Source: Acidovorax sp. Root219 (GTDB taxonomy: Bacteria; Pseudomonadota; Gammaproteobacteria; Burkholderiales; Burkholderiaceae_C). From it: DNA of 64,000 bases. How positions within the stretch are numbered: the stretch's first letter is position 1; each line of letters begins with the position of its first letter. The position numbers were made by a program, and so were the translations under genes. Below the pieces are notes generated by a model. It was not told where the DNA came from, did no database searches, and saw nothing but the letters and a program-made list of their open reading frames with translations. Positions 9,298-16,595 of this stretch are shown piece after piece. Location of the stretch: assembly GCF_001428665.1 (NCBI RefSeq), contig NZ_LMIJ01000014.1:91244-155243 (forward strand), read 5' to 3'.

Positions 9298-9370
9298 GTC
9301 TCCATTGGGGGCTTGAACAGCAAACCGGGATTCTTGCGGTGACAATGATTTATAACAATCCCCGCTGGAA

Positions 9371-9385
9371 TTGACAGACTGTCAA
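9371..9385. promoter_or_regulatory. Inverted repeat in the fadB-like/LysR divergent promoter region
   Basis: TTGACAG (9371-9377), one base, then CTGTCAA (9379-9385) form a perfect 7-bp dyad between the divergent FadB-like and LysR genes. On the minus strand a TATAAA-like -10 sits downstream of the dyad, so a bound protein would overlap the catabolic operon's -35 region. This is the usual place for a LysR-type regulator. Binding itself is inference. Confidence 0.55.
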
Positions 9386-9406
9386 AACATTTAAGACAAT
9401 CGGTGC

Positions 9407-10318
9407 ATGGATTCACACTCTCTGGCCTTGCTGGTCGAAATCATTGACTGCGGCAACCTGAGCCAGGCCGCGCGCAAGCTCAAGGTGTCCCGCGCCAATG
9501 TCAGCTACCACCTGACCCAGCTCGAAAAGTCGGTAGGGGTGCAACTGGTGCGGCGCACCACCCGCCGTGTGGAGCCCACCGAAGTGGGGATGCGCCTGTA
9601 CGAGCACGGCCGCAGCATCCAGAACGAGATGCTGGCTGCGCGCGAGACCATTGCCACCCTGGGGCAGGGCCTGCAGGGGCGCGTGGGCATCAGCGTGCCC
9701 AGCGGCTACGGGCAGATCGTGATGAGCGACTGGCTGATCGAGTTCAAGCGCCTGTACCCGGGCATCGTGCTGGACGTGCTGTTCGAGAACCGCGCCGACA
9801 ACTTGCGCGACGAGGTGGACATCGCCATCCGCGTGATCCAGGAGCCGCCGCTGTCCCTGGTGGCACGCAGCCTGGGCACCGTGCGCTACATCGCCTGCGC
9901 CTCGCGCGCCTTTGCCCAGGAGCACGGCCTGCCCCAGACACTGCTGGAGCTGCGCAGCGCGCCGCTCATCACCGCTGGCGTGACGGGCCGCCAACTGCGC
10001 CTGAGTGCCTACCAGGGCGAAGAGCGCCAGGAGCTGTTGCTGGAGCCCACGCTGATCTCGGAGCATTTTCCGTTTCTGCGCCAGGGCATTCTGGCGGGCC
10101 TGGGCGTGGGCCTGGTGCCCGACTACGTGGTGAAGGACGCCATCGAGTCCGGCGAGGTGCTGAGCACGCTGGACGACTACCGCCTGAGCATCTTCGGCAC
10201 CCGCATGCACCTCTTGTACATGCCCAACCGCCACCAGACACGGGCCGTGCGCCTGTGCATCGAATTTTTGCTCGACAAGGCGCGTGCCGCGCAAGGGGAA
10301 GAGGGGGAGGGCGCATGA
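9407..10318 (+). CDS. LysR-family transcriptional regulator
   Basis: The protein (303 aa) has an N-terminal winged helix-turn-helix (residues about 1-60: SQAARKLKVSRANVSYHLTQLEKSVGVQLVRRTTRRV) and a C-terminal type 2 periplasmic-binding-like effector domain. It lies head to head with the acyl-CoA operon and shares a 109-base intergenic region with a perfect 7-bp dyad. By the usual LysR arrangement it probably controls that operon in response to a pathway intermediate and represses itself. There is little leader between the likely promoter and the ATG. Its stop overlaps the start of the next gene (ATGA), so the two may be translationally coupled. Confidence 0.9.
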   Translation: MDSHSLALLVEIIDCGNLSQAARKLKVSRANVSYHLTQLEKSVGVQLVRRTTRRVEPTEVGMRLYEHGRSIQNEMLAARETIATLGQGLQGRVGISVPSGYGQIVMSDWLIEFKRLYPGIVLDVLFENRADNLRDEVDIAIRVIQEPPLSLVARSLGTVRYIACASRAFAQEHGLPQTLLELRSAPLITAGVTGRQLRLSAYQGEERQELLLEPTLISEHFPFLRQGILAGLGVGLVPDYVVKDAIESGEVLSTLDDYRLSIFGTRMHLLYMPNRHQTRAVRLCIEFLLDKARAAQGEEGEGA

Positions 10319-11310
10319 ATACCACCAGGGCAACGCCGTTTTCGGGCTTCGATCTGCCCGGCTTCTGGGAAGACAGCGACTATGCGCGCAAGGAGTATGT
10401 GGAGCCACCGCCCACGCCAGAGACCATTGCCGCCGTAGAGGCGCAATTGGGCTACCGGCTCCCGGCCAGCTACATCGCACTCATGCAGTCGCAGAACGGC
10501 GGCATTCCCGCCCGTGGGTGCTTTCCCACTCAAACGCCAACCTCCTGGGCCGAGGACCATGTGGCGATCAGCGCCTTCAAGGGCATTGGCTTCGCACAGC
10601 AGTGGAGCCTGTGCGGCGGCCTGGGCAGCCGCTTCAAGATCGAAGAGTGGGACTACCCGGACATCGGCGTGTATTTCGGCGACTGCCCCTCGGCCGGCCA
10701 CGACATGATCGCGCTCGACTACCGGGCTTGCGGGCCGTCCGGCGAGCCCGCCGTGGTGCATGTCGACCAGGAAAGCGACTACTGCATCACGCCGCTCGCA
10801 CCGGATTTCGAAACCTTCGTGCGCGGCCTCGTGCATGAGTCCGAGTACGAGGACGACCCCGAGGAGGTGAAGAACGACGCGCTGGCGCATGTCCGCAGCG
10901 CGCCTTTCCACACGCGGCTGCAAAAGCTCTGCGACCAGTGGCCCGACCCGCGCATGCCCGCGGCCATCCGCCGCCTGGCCGAGGCCGTCGTGGAGGACAA
11001 GGGCTATTTCGCGCTGCATGCGGACGCGAACTCGCACCTGCTGTATGCCGCGCAGTTCCTGCTGCTCAGCCATGGCCGGCCGGTGCGGTCGATGGAAGGG
11101 TTCATGCAGTCCTACCCAGGTGTCATCGCGATGGTGGGCGGCGCGCATTTTGGTACCGGTGGCTGGGCACCGGGCTTCGTGGAGGACTGGTTCCAGGCGC
11201 GCGTGGGCACCGGCGAGCTGGTGCAGACCGAGGGGCAGTGGCACTTCAGTGCGGATTTCCGGGCTGCGCTGCTGCGGCAACTCGTCGATGGCCGCCAGGA
11301 GACCGCATGA
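10315..11310 (+). CDS. SMI1/KNR4 (SUKH) domain protein
   Basis: This 331-aa protein starts at an ATG overlapping the LysR stop, behind a purine-rich GGGGGAGGG tract. Residues about 30-165 look like a SUKH domain: PTPETIAAVEAQLGYRLPASY, IALMQSQNGGIP, then WDYPDIGVYFGDCPSAGHD and ALDYRACGPSGEPAVVHVDQ. SUKH proteins include immunity proteins against polymorphic toxins and also cellular proteins of unknown role. No toxin gene is adjacent, so immunity is only a possibility. The C-terminal half has no recognisable domain. It is followed by a secreted protein with an ATGATG overlap. Confidence 0.8.
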   Translation: MNTTRATPFSGFDLPGFWEDSDYARKEYVEPPPTPETIAAVEAQLGYRLPASYIALMQSQNGGIPARGCFPTQTPTSWAEDHVAISAFKGIGFAQQWSLCGGLGSRFKIEEWDYPDIGVYFGDCPSAGHDMIALDYRACGPSGEPAVVHVDQESDYCITPLAPDFETFVRGLVHESEYEDDPEEVKNDALAHVRSAPFHTRLQKLCDQWPDPRMPAAIRRLAEAVVEDKGYFALHADANSHLLYAAQFLLLSHGRPVRSMEGFMQSYPGVIAMVGGAHFGTGGWAPGFVEDWFQARVGTGELVQTEGQWHFSADFRAALLRQLVDGRQETA

Positions 11311-11987
11311 TGGGCCCCACGCGCACCACCCTGGCATTCTCCGCAATGCTGGCCTGCGTCTCCTTCCATTCTTGCGCCCAGGCCGAGCCAGTTGCCACCG
11401 TCCACGTCGCGGCCTGCGGGCTTGAATTCGATCTGCCGACCGGCTACAGGATCACCCGGCCCAAGCGCTTCGCAGATGAGCGCGATGGCCGCGCCTGTGC
11501 GTTCTACATCGCCAAGATCCGGCCCGAACCTGCGCCGCGCGGCGAATGCAAGGGCAAGGAGGAGGGCGGCCAGCCACCCTACAAGGTGTGCGACTGGATG
11601 GTCGATACCGGACCCGCGTCGCCAAGCGTGCAGGTGGCGCGCACACGGCCTGGGGGCACTGCGCTGCTGGACTCGTTCACGCTTGCAGAGGATGGCCGCT
11701 GGATGGTGCCGAATGCACAGGCCGGCGACCAGCCCGCGACAGCCGCCGACTTTTGCGGCAAGCCCGCGTGGAAGGGCGAAACCGTCGTGCGCATGTTCTG
11801 GGGGCGAACACGCACCAAGAACTACACCGAAATCTATGCCGGCTCGGGTGGTTCCGATGTCACGCTGGTGCCGCTCGCACCCGATCTCTTCGTGCAATTG
11901 CAAGACCCGCCCATCGACGACACGGGCGAGTTCTCGGCCTTCTGCGCCAGCCTGCGCCTGGGCGCACGCGCGCAGGATCTTCCGTAG
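11307..11987 (+). CDS. Secreted hypothetical protein (226 aa)
   Basis: The ATG at 11307 overlaps the stop of the SUKH gene. The N-terminus (MMGPTRTTLAFSAMLACVSF) ends in CAQAEP, which looks like a signal peptide cleaved after AQA. The mature part has several cysteines (VAACGLEFDLP, DGRACAFY, YKVCDWM, ADFCGKPAW, FSAFCASL), which suggests disulfide bonds in the periplasm. I recognise no family. Cotranscription with the SUKH protein suggests a shared process, but nothing in the sequence defines it. Confidence 0.75.
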   Translation: MMGPTRTTLAFSAMLACVSFHSCAQAEPVATVHVAACGLEFDLPTGYRITRPKRFADERDGRACAFYIAKIRPEPAPRGECKGKEEGGQPPYKVCDWMVDTGPASPSVQVARTRPGGTALLDSFTLAEDGRWMVPNAQAGDQPATAADFCGKPAWKGETVVRMFWGRTRTKNYTEIYAGSGGSDVTLVPLAPDLFVQLQDPPIDDTGEFSAFCASLRLGARAQDLP

Positions 11988-12005
11988 CGCTGGTCGTCGC
12001 CCGCA

Positions 12006-13082
12006 TCAAGCCTGGGGGTCTTCTTCTTCCAGCAGCCTCGCCGCCTGGCTGGCGTCCGAAACCCGGAAATACCCCAGCAGGCTTGCCACGCTCCGGTGGC
12101 CCGTCATGGCCATCGTGTCGGCCATGGGGACTTTCTGGGTGGCGGCCTCGGTCACGAACCCGGATCGAAGCGAGTGCGCTGAAAACACATCGGGCAGCCC
12201 GGCCGCCCGGGAACGCTCCTGAACGATGTCGCGCACGGCGGCGGCCGACAGCGCCTCACCGAGCCTGCCGCCTTTTCGCACGCGCCTGAAAATGGCCCCC
12301 TCGGTGATGCCCGTGGCCGCCAACCATGCCTGCAAAGCCTCGCCCGCCATCCCCTGGATGGGTTTGTGGTTCTCCGGCCGGTCTGAACCGGTCTGGTTGG
12401 TCTTGGAGTGGGCGAGGGTGTAGACGAACGCGGCAGGCCCGCTTTGCCGCAGGTGCCTGATTTGCGCCGACGCGACCTCCGAGCGCCGCCGACCACCGCT
12501 GGCAAAGGCAAACAGCAGCAGGGCGCGATCGCGCAGCCCTTTGAGGGTGGTGGCATCGCAGGTAGCCAGGATCGCCATCAGCGGATCCTTGGTCAGTGCA
12601 TTCTTTTTCTGGGGCAAGGCCCCCCGCTTGGCATAGGCGCGGCGGGTCTTCGACAGCAGTTCACGCACCTGGGCGTCCTGGCAGGGGTTCTTCATGTCCC
12701 GCACCTGGTGGGCCTTGGACAGCACCGACACACGGTGGACCAGGGTGCTGAGCGCCATGGGCCCCAACTTGCCTTTGAAACCTGCTTTGACGAGCATCGC
12801 GTCGATGGCCTGCGGCAGCTCGTGGGCCAGCCCCTCGGCAGTCGTCCGTTGGGCATGGTCAACAATGAACTGAAGCACCGCGCTCGGCGGCAGCGGAAGC
12901 GTGATCGGCAGGCCATAGCGCACGTTGAACCAGGCGGCCCAGTAGCGCAGGGCAGATCGGTAGCTGGCCAGGGTGTTCGCAGACTCCCCCTCGCGCATCA
13001 GCTGATCGACGGCAAGCGCGGTCATATCCGAGAGCACGCCGGGCTCGAGCGCGGCATGCGTTTTGAGGGCTGGCAAGCGCAT
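12006..13082 (-). CDS. Site-specific tyrosine recombinase/integrase
   Basis: This 358-aa recombinase has an N-terminal SAM-like core-binding domain (residues about 15-120, MREGESANTLASYRSALRYW) and a C-terminal catalytic domain. The catalytic set is present: Arg in FASGGRRRSEVAS, HxxR in FSAHSLRSGFV, His in MTGHRSV and the nucleophilic Tyr in LLGYFRVSD. It is transcribed away from a KfrA-like gene across a short AT-rich region. The pair looks like the operating module of an integrative element or a plasmid-derived island. I see no attachment repeats of its own; the dif-like repeats to the right belong to a different element. Confidence 0.93.
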   Translation of the reverse strand: MRLPALKTHAALEPGVLSDMTALAVDQLMREGESANTLASYRSALRYWAAWFNVRYGLPITLPLPPSAVLQFIVDHAQRTTAEGLAHELPQAIDAMLVKAGFKGKLGPMALSTLVHRVSVLSKAHQVRDMKNPCQDAQVRELLSKTRRAYAKRGALPQKKNALTKDPLMAILATCDATTLKGLRDRALLLFAFASGGRRRSEVASAQIRHLRQSGPAAFVYTLAHSKTNQTGSDRPENHKPIQGMAGEALQAWLAATGITEGAIFRRVRKGGRLGEALSAAAVRDIVQERSRAAGLPDVFSAHSLRSGFVTEAATQKVPMADTMAMTGHRSVASLLGYFRVSDASQAARLLEEEDPQA

Positions 13083-13152
13083 TCACGATCTTTCAGACCA
13101 AATTTTGCATTTATCGTACATATGATGTATTGTTTACTATGAATATGGCAAT

Positions 13153-13185
13153 TTACCCACGATAACCATCTATTATCGTGGGTAA
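13153..13185. promoter_or_regulatory. Perfect 13-bp inverted repeat operator upstream of the KfrA-like gene
   Basis: TTACCCACGATAA (13153-13165), a 7-base spacer, then TTATCGTGGGTAA (13173-13185) is a perfect dyad between the divergent integrase and KfrA-like genes, just before the KfrA-like ribosome binding site. KfrA of IncP plasmids represses its own gene through an inverted repeat in its promoter, so autoregulation is the simplest reading. Control of the integrase from the same site is possible. Confidence 0.75.
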
Positions 13186-13207
13186 TTTCAAGAAGTGGAG
13201 TCGGGCG

Positions 13208-14206
13208 ATGCAAGCGAAAAGTGTGAGGGGCCCGCGCGGCGTTCAGATGGAAGAGGTGTGGGCCGCTGCGGACGCCGTGCTCGCCCTGGGGGAGCGCCCG
13301 ACCATCGAGCGGGTGCGCCTGCAACTGGGCCGGGGCTCGCCGAATACGGTGGGCCCCATGATCGATGGGTGGTTTGGCTCGCTGGCCGGACGGCTGCAGG
13401 CGCCAGTTGACCCCGCTGACTCGGCCAACGGGCCGACAGATGCCGAGACCCCGCTGCCGGGGCCCGTCATCCGGGCGGCAAAGACCTTGTGGGGAAGGGC
13501 GCTGCAGCAGGCCGACGAAAGGGCGGCCGAGCAGTTTGCACAGGCCCGCACCGCGCTGGAGGCCGAGGCTGAATCACTGCGCCATGCGCAGGAGGCGTTG
13601 GCCCGGGAACAGCAACGCCTGGACGACCGCAATGAGGCCTATGCCGTGGCCATGCAGGCCCGGGATGCCCAGATCGCCGAGCTGGCGCGCCAGGCCCAGG
13701 AGCTGCAGCAGCAACTGCAGACCAGCCAACAGCTACTGGAAGCCACGCGTTCCGAGGGCGCGCAACTGCGGCAGGAGGCGGATGCACAGCGGCGGCGCCA
13801 CGAGGCCAAGGAGGCAGAACACCAGGCCGAGCGCTCGCGGCTCGAAGAGCGTGCCCAGGCCCAGGAGCGCAGGCTCAATGCCGAGGTCGACCGGGCCCGC
13901 CAGGAGTCCAAGCGGCTGGCGCTGCAGCTGGAGGCCGACGGCAAGAAGGCCGCCAAGGCCCTGGCCGATGCCATGGACCGAGCCCGCGAGCTCGACACCC
14001 ATGTGGGCGCCCTTCAGATCGATAAAGCGGGCCTGTCCCAGGAACTGCAATCCGCCCGCGACGAGGTGAAGGGTTTGCAGGCGAAATTCGATGAACGCAG
14101 CAACGACGTGTTCGCACTGCTCAACGAACTGCGGGACCGGTTGCCGACGGGTGCCGCCGTGGGGACTGCGCCACCACCAACTCGGGCCAGAAGGAAAAGA
14201 AGTTAG
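13208..14206 (+). CDS. KfrA-like DNA-binding coiled-coil protein
   Basis: The N-terminal part (residues about 5-55: SVRGPRGVQMEEVWAAADAV, then ERPTIERVRLQLGRGSPNTV) matches the KfrA N-terminal helix-turn-helix family. From about residue 100 to 310 the protein is an almost continuous Ala/Gln/Glu/Arg-rich coiled coil. KfrA proteins of IncP plasmids are alpha-helical autorepressors that aid stable plasmid maintenance. I choose the ATG at 13208 because AGTGGAG precedes it; a GTG at 13178 would lie inside the operator. Next to the integrase it suggests plasmid or integrative-element ancestry. It should bind the dyad upstream. Confidence 0.85.
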   Translation: MQAKSVRGPRGVQMEEVWAAADAVLALGERPTIERVRLQLGRGSPNTVGPMIDGWFGSLAGRLQAPVDPADSANGPTDAETPLPGPVIRAAKTLWGRALQQADERAAEQFAQARTALEAEAESLRHAQEALAREQQRLDDRNEAYAVAMQARDAQIAELARQAQELQQQLQTSQQLLEATRSEGAQLRQEADAQRRRHEAKEAEHQAERSRLEERAQAQERRLNAEVDRARQESKRLALQLEADGKKAAKALADAMDRARELDTHVGALQIDKAGLSQELQSARDEVKGLQAKFDERSNDVFALLNELRDRLPTGAAVGTAPPPTRARRKRS

Positions 14207-14242
14207 GACGGCCCTACACCCAGCGAGCCCTTGGGCACCAGC

Positions 14243-15034
14243 TCAAATTCGCGCGAGCAGCTCCGCCTTCTTGGCTGCGAATTCCGCCTCGGTGAGGATG
14301 CCTTTGTCCTTGAGCGCTGAAAGCTGCGCGATGGATTCGAAGATGGAAGCCTGCGCGCCATGGGACGCGCCGCCTGCGCGGGGCGCCTCACTGGACGCAG
14401 CCATCGGAGCCTGCGCCAGACCAACCTTGCGGGCCAAGGGCAGGGCCGAGAGGTTCACGGTTCCGTGCTGGCTGGTAAAGGTCAGCGCAGAGTTGCCACC
14501 ATGCTGCTGGCCGAAGCCGCTGATCCGATGGTCCAGCGTGTCATACAGCGACACGTCGCCGCCGGCATCCACCGCAAGGCGGCGTTGGTCAGCGAAGTAT
14601 GCGTAGCGGGTGCTGTTCTGAGAGCCACTGCTGCTCGGCGTCCCCAATTCTGCCGGATACCACTGGGCCCGCGGATCGGAAACGAAAAACGCAGATGAAT
14701 GGACGAACGCGGCCGCACCGTCACCCTGGGATTGCGCCTGAAAACTGCCCGTTTGCACGAGCCCAGGGGCCGTGGCGATGGCACTGGCCAGTTCGTTGGC
14801 CAACCCATCCACGCGTGCCTTCAATTCGTTGTTGAACATGTCGCCGAGCATGACCATGCCACCGCGCGCCCACTGGCCGCTGCCGCCGAACTCGGGATGC
14901 GAAAACTGCGCCATGGCGCCGTTGCCTCGCAGCAGGGCCATCAGCAACTGCGTGACTGCCTCGGGGCTGAAACCCGTGCGCGAAGCCAGCCTGGAGACAA
15001 GTTGCTGACCTGGTTCGGTGAGTTCTGGTGCCAT
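14243..15034 (-). CDS. SHOCT domain-containing protein
   Basis: The protein has 263 aa from the ATG at 15034; the reading upstream of it lacks family character. It begins MAPELTEPGQQLVSRLASRT and carries a conserved Gly-rich block (FSHPEFGGSGQWARGGMVM). The last 30 or so residues (LSALKDKGILTEAEFAAKKA) form a SHOCT motif, a short C-terminal module thought to mediate oligomerisation. Similar proteins occur in many Burkholderiales, often of unknown role. It is convergent with the KfrA-like gene and ends 36 bases from it. It sits just left of the dif-like element. Confidence 0.75.
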   Translation of the reverse strand: MAPELTEPGQQLVSRLASRTGFSPEAVTQLLMALLRGNGAMAQFSHPEFGGSGQWARGGMVMLGDMFNNELKARVDGLANELASAIATAPGLVQTGSFQAQSQGDGAAAFVHSSAFFVSDPRAQWYPAELGTPSSSGSQNSTRYAYFADQRRLAVDAGGDVSLYDTLDHRISGFGQQHGGNSALTFTSQHGTVNLSALPLARKVGLAQAPMAASSEAPRAGGASHGAQASIFESIAQLSALKDKGILTEAEFAAKKAELLARI

Positions 15035-15154
15035 ACGGTTCTCAATGAGGATTGAACTTCCAACCTCAGCCAGTATAGAAGGGGCGAGTGGTGCAGGTTG
15101 TTTTCCCGCCCTTGGCAAGGTGCCGATGCAGCCACCGTGTTTGGCCCGTATTTT

Positions 15155-15182
15155 ATTTAACATAATATACATCGTATCTAGT
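15155..15182 (-). other. dif-like Xer site, left end of the 1.4-kb element
   Basis: Read on the minus strand this is an 11-6-11 Xer site: XerC-side arm ACTAGATACGA, centre TGTATA, XerD box TTATGTTAAAT. The centre and XerD box are identical to E. coli dif (17 of 17 bases); the XerC arm is not canonical. The central region and XerC arm (15166-15182) are repeated exactly at 16601-16617. The site marks the junction between host DNA (XerD side) and the element. The match to dif is from memory of the E. coli sequence. Confidence 0.75.
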
Positions 15183-15804
15183 TAGGTATCGTCAGGGCCA
15201 CCGTCGCCACGACCCCGACACCCGCGCCCAGCTTGCCCAGTCCTTCCGGTCCATGTACCGCAACCTGGGCCTGGATCTGGCCGGCTGCGCGAAGCTTCTT
15301 CACGTCACCGAGCGCACTTTGCATAACTGGGCGTCGGGCAAGCACGACATCCCCTATGCCACCTATCGGCTGCTGCGGCTGCTCAACCGGATGGAGCTGC
15401 CTGGGCCTGGCTGGGCTGGCTGGTGCTTTCATGGCGGCAAGCTCTGGTCGCCTGAAGGACGGTCTTTTGTGGGCACGGACAGCAATTGGTGGTCCTTGTT
15501 GATCCGCCGGGCCGACATGGCTGCAGTGCTTCAACACGATTTGCACCTGGCTTTGGGGCGTGCTGCGGGTGCTGAGCGAGCACCGCAGGCGCGCAGCGAT
15601 GCACCCGCTGCTGGCACCTCCGCAGGGATGAGGTCGCCTGTAACACCTCATCCTAGTCTCACCACTGAGAAAAACTGCTTAATTGTTGCGCAGCAGACGG
15701 ACATGCCTGTAACACGTCCGTCTAGTCCTAAAACTAGCACACCGGCAAGCCCTGTGGAACGGAAAAACCGCTCTTCAAACGACGCCCGATGGGAGGCCGC
15801 ATGA
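15166..15804 (+). CDS. VC1465/XafT-like Xer recombination activation factor, start codon lost at the left junction
   Basis: The frame is open from the junction (YTSYLVRYRQGHRRHDPD) through an HTH-like segment (LDLAGCAKLLHVTERTLHNW, then ASGKHDIPYATYRLLRLL) and a WCFHGGKLWSPEGRSF block. This matches my memory of the VC1465 family, which includes XafT, the TLC-phage factor that activates Xer recombination. A TAA lies immediately upstream in the host XerD box, and no ATG, GTG or TTG in frame occurs before 15253. As integrated, only a 183-aa form lacking the N-terminus could be made. Fusion across the repeat would add Met-Thr and give 214 aa. The C-terminal third (Pro/Ser/Thr-rich) overlaps two hairpins. 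Its stop overlaps the next gene (ATGA). Confidence 0.7.
   Translation, partial: YTSYLVRYRQGHRRHDPDTRAQLAQSFRSMYRNLGLDLAGCAKLLHVTERTLHNWASGKHDIPYATYRLLRLLNRMELPGPGWAGWCFHGGKLWSPEGRSFVGTDSNWWSLLIRRADMAAVLQHDLHLALGRAAGAERAPQARSDAPAAGTSAGMRSPVTPHPSLTTEKNCLIVAQQTDMPVTRPSSPKTSTPASPVERKNRSSNDARWEAA
15626..15723. repeat. Two tandem hairpins with a shared loop motif
   Basis: Hairpin 1 is GGATGAGGT (15626-15634) with ACCTCATCC (15645-15653). Hairpin 2 is AGACGGAC (15695-15702) with GTCCGTCT (15716-15723). The stems differ in sequence, yet both enclose GCCTGTAACAC (15636-15646 and 15705-15715, 69 bases apart) and both are followed by TAGTC. Conserved loops on different, paired stems indicate selected structure. 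They fall in the Pro/Ser-rich 3' end of the XafT-like gene. Confidence 0.7.
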
Positions 15805-16163
15805 CCGCCTGGAACAGTCCCAAGCACGCTGAACATCAGAAGGCCCACAGCGAGCGCAAGCGCTCCGGGCTGCAGGCCGTTGCACCTGCCTGGCAGGGTC
15901 TGGGCACCGCCAAGGTCCAGGACGCAGCCAAAACAGCCTTCAAGGCAGTCACCTGGCATCACCGAGCCTGCGGCTCGGTTGATGCCCAGACGTTCCGTCT
16001 GGACCTGGCCAGGGCCTTTGCGGCCCTGGTTGAGCGCCAGGCCGGCAACCTCGATGCGGCCGCCTGGCTGGATTCCTGGTCGGCCGACATGCCGGCGAGC
16101 TGGACGGCCCAGTACCCCGTTTATGCAAACCCCGATCAGCAGATGAGGGCGCAAAGCGCATAG
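15801..16163 (+). CDS. Hypothetical element-encoded protein (120 aa)
   Basis: The ATG at 15801 overlaps the stop of the XafT-like gene and has GGGAGG six bases upstream. The product starts MTAWNSPKHAEHQKAHSERK and has a basic, helical N-terminus, then a Trp/His segment (AVTWHHRACG) and a LARAFAALVERQAGNLDAAA helix. I recognise no family. Tight coupling to the XafT-like gene suggests a role in element maintenance or recombination. It resembles neither a rolling-circle replication initiator nor a coat protein. Confidence 0.65.
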   Translation: MTAWNSPKHAEHQKAHSERKRSGLQAVAPAWQGLGTAKVQDAAKTAFKAVTWHHRACGSVDAQTFRLDLARAFAALVERQAGNLDAAAWLDSWSADMPASWTAQYPVYANPDQQMRAQSA

Positions 16164-16230
16164 CAGGCATGACCACCAATTGGCACCTCTTGCCCATCTG
16201 TGGCCCCCCTGCTCTGCCTTGAAATAAATC

Positions 16231-16263
16231 GGGGTGCTTCGCTGCGCGAACAGCTGGCACCCC
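16231..16263. repeat. Nested stem-loop between element ORFs
   Basis: The outer stem is GGGGTGC (16231-16237) with GCACCCC (16257-16263). Inside it lies a second perfect stem TTCGC (16238-16242) with GCGAA (16246-16250) around TGC. It occupies the 129-base gap between the 120-aa ORF and the next ORF. No U-tract follows, so it does not look like an intrinsic terminator. It could be a replication or packaging structure of a single-stranded form. Confidence 0.6.
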
Positions 16264-16292
16264 TTACCAAAACCAGTTAACCAGGAACTGAA

Positions 16293-16595
16293 ATGGCTAG
16301 TGATAAGTTTAGTCTGAAAGCGCTCCAGCGAGCCACCGTGAGAGGCGGCACGCCCCGGGGTATGGGGCAGCGCCCCATGTCCACCCGTCCACCTGGTAGC
16401 GTGCCCCGTGCTTCATCCAGCAAAGCGGCGATGGTTCGACCTGGTCGAATGCCGCGTGGTGCAGCATTTACCAATGACGTGCTGTCACCGCGTCATGGTA
16501 AACATGTCTTTGGAGCCTTTGATTATGTGAGCAAGTCACCATCGCTCCATTTTTTAAAGTACGATGAAGATTATTCCGCCATGGAGGCGAGATAA
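16293..16595 (+). CDS. Hypothetical element-encoded small basic protein (100 aa)
   Basis: It starts at an ATG preceded by AGGAAC and reads MASDKFSLKALQRATVRGGT, with many Arg, Pro and Ser residues, ending near SLHFLKYDEDYSAMEAR. I recognise no family. Its TAA stop (16593-16595) overlaps an ATG at 16595 that has GGAGG upstream; in a circular element this ATG is the start of the XafT-like gene, so the two would be coupled. Three strong hairpins fall within this ORF. The segment may therefore be structured noncoding DNA that happens to be open, and I keep confidence low. Confidence 0.45.
   Translation: MASDKFSLKALQRATVRGGTPRGMGQRPMSTRPPGSVPRASSSKAAMVRPGRMPRGAAFTNDVLSPRHGKHVFGAFDYVSKSPSLHFLKYDEDYSAMEAR
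16362..16502. repeat. Three hairpins within the 100-aa ORF of the element
   Basis: First, ATGGGGC (16362-16368) pairs with GCCCCAT (16372-16378). Second, TTCGACC (16435-16441) pairs with GGTCGAA (16443-16449). Third, TTTACC and ATGACG (16467-16479, one bulged base) pair with CGTCAT and GGTAAA (16491-16502). Three such stems in 140 bases is unusual for coding DNA. Single-stranded phage-like elements carry hairpin origins and packaging signals, which is one possible explanation. Confidence 0.65.

Noticed and set aside
13178-13207. GTG start for the KfrA-like gene
   Set aside because: It lies inside the operator dyad, while the ATG at 13208 has a proper ribosome site.
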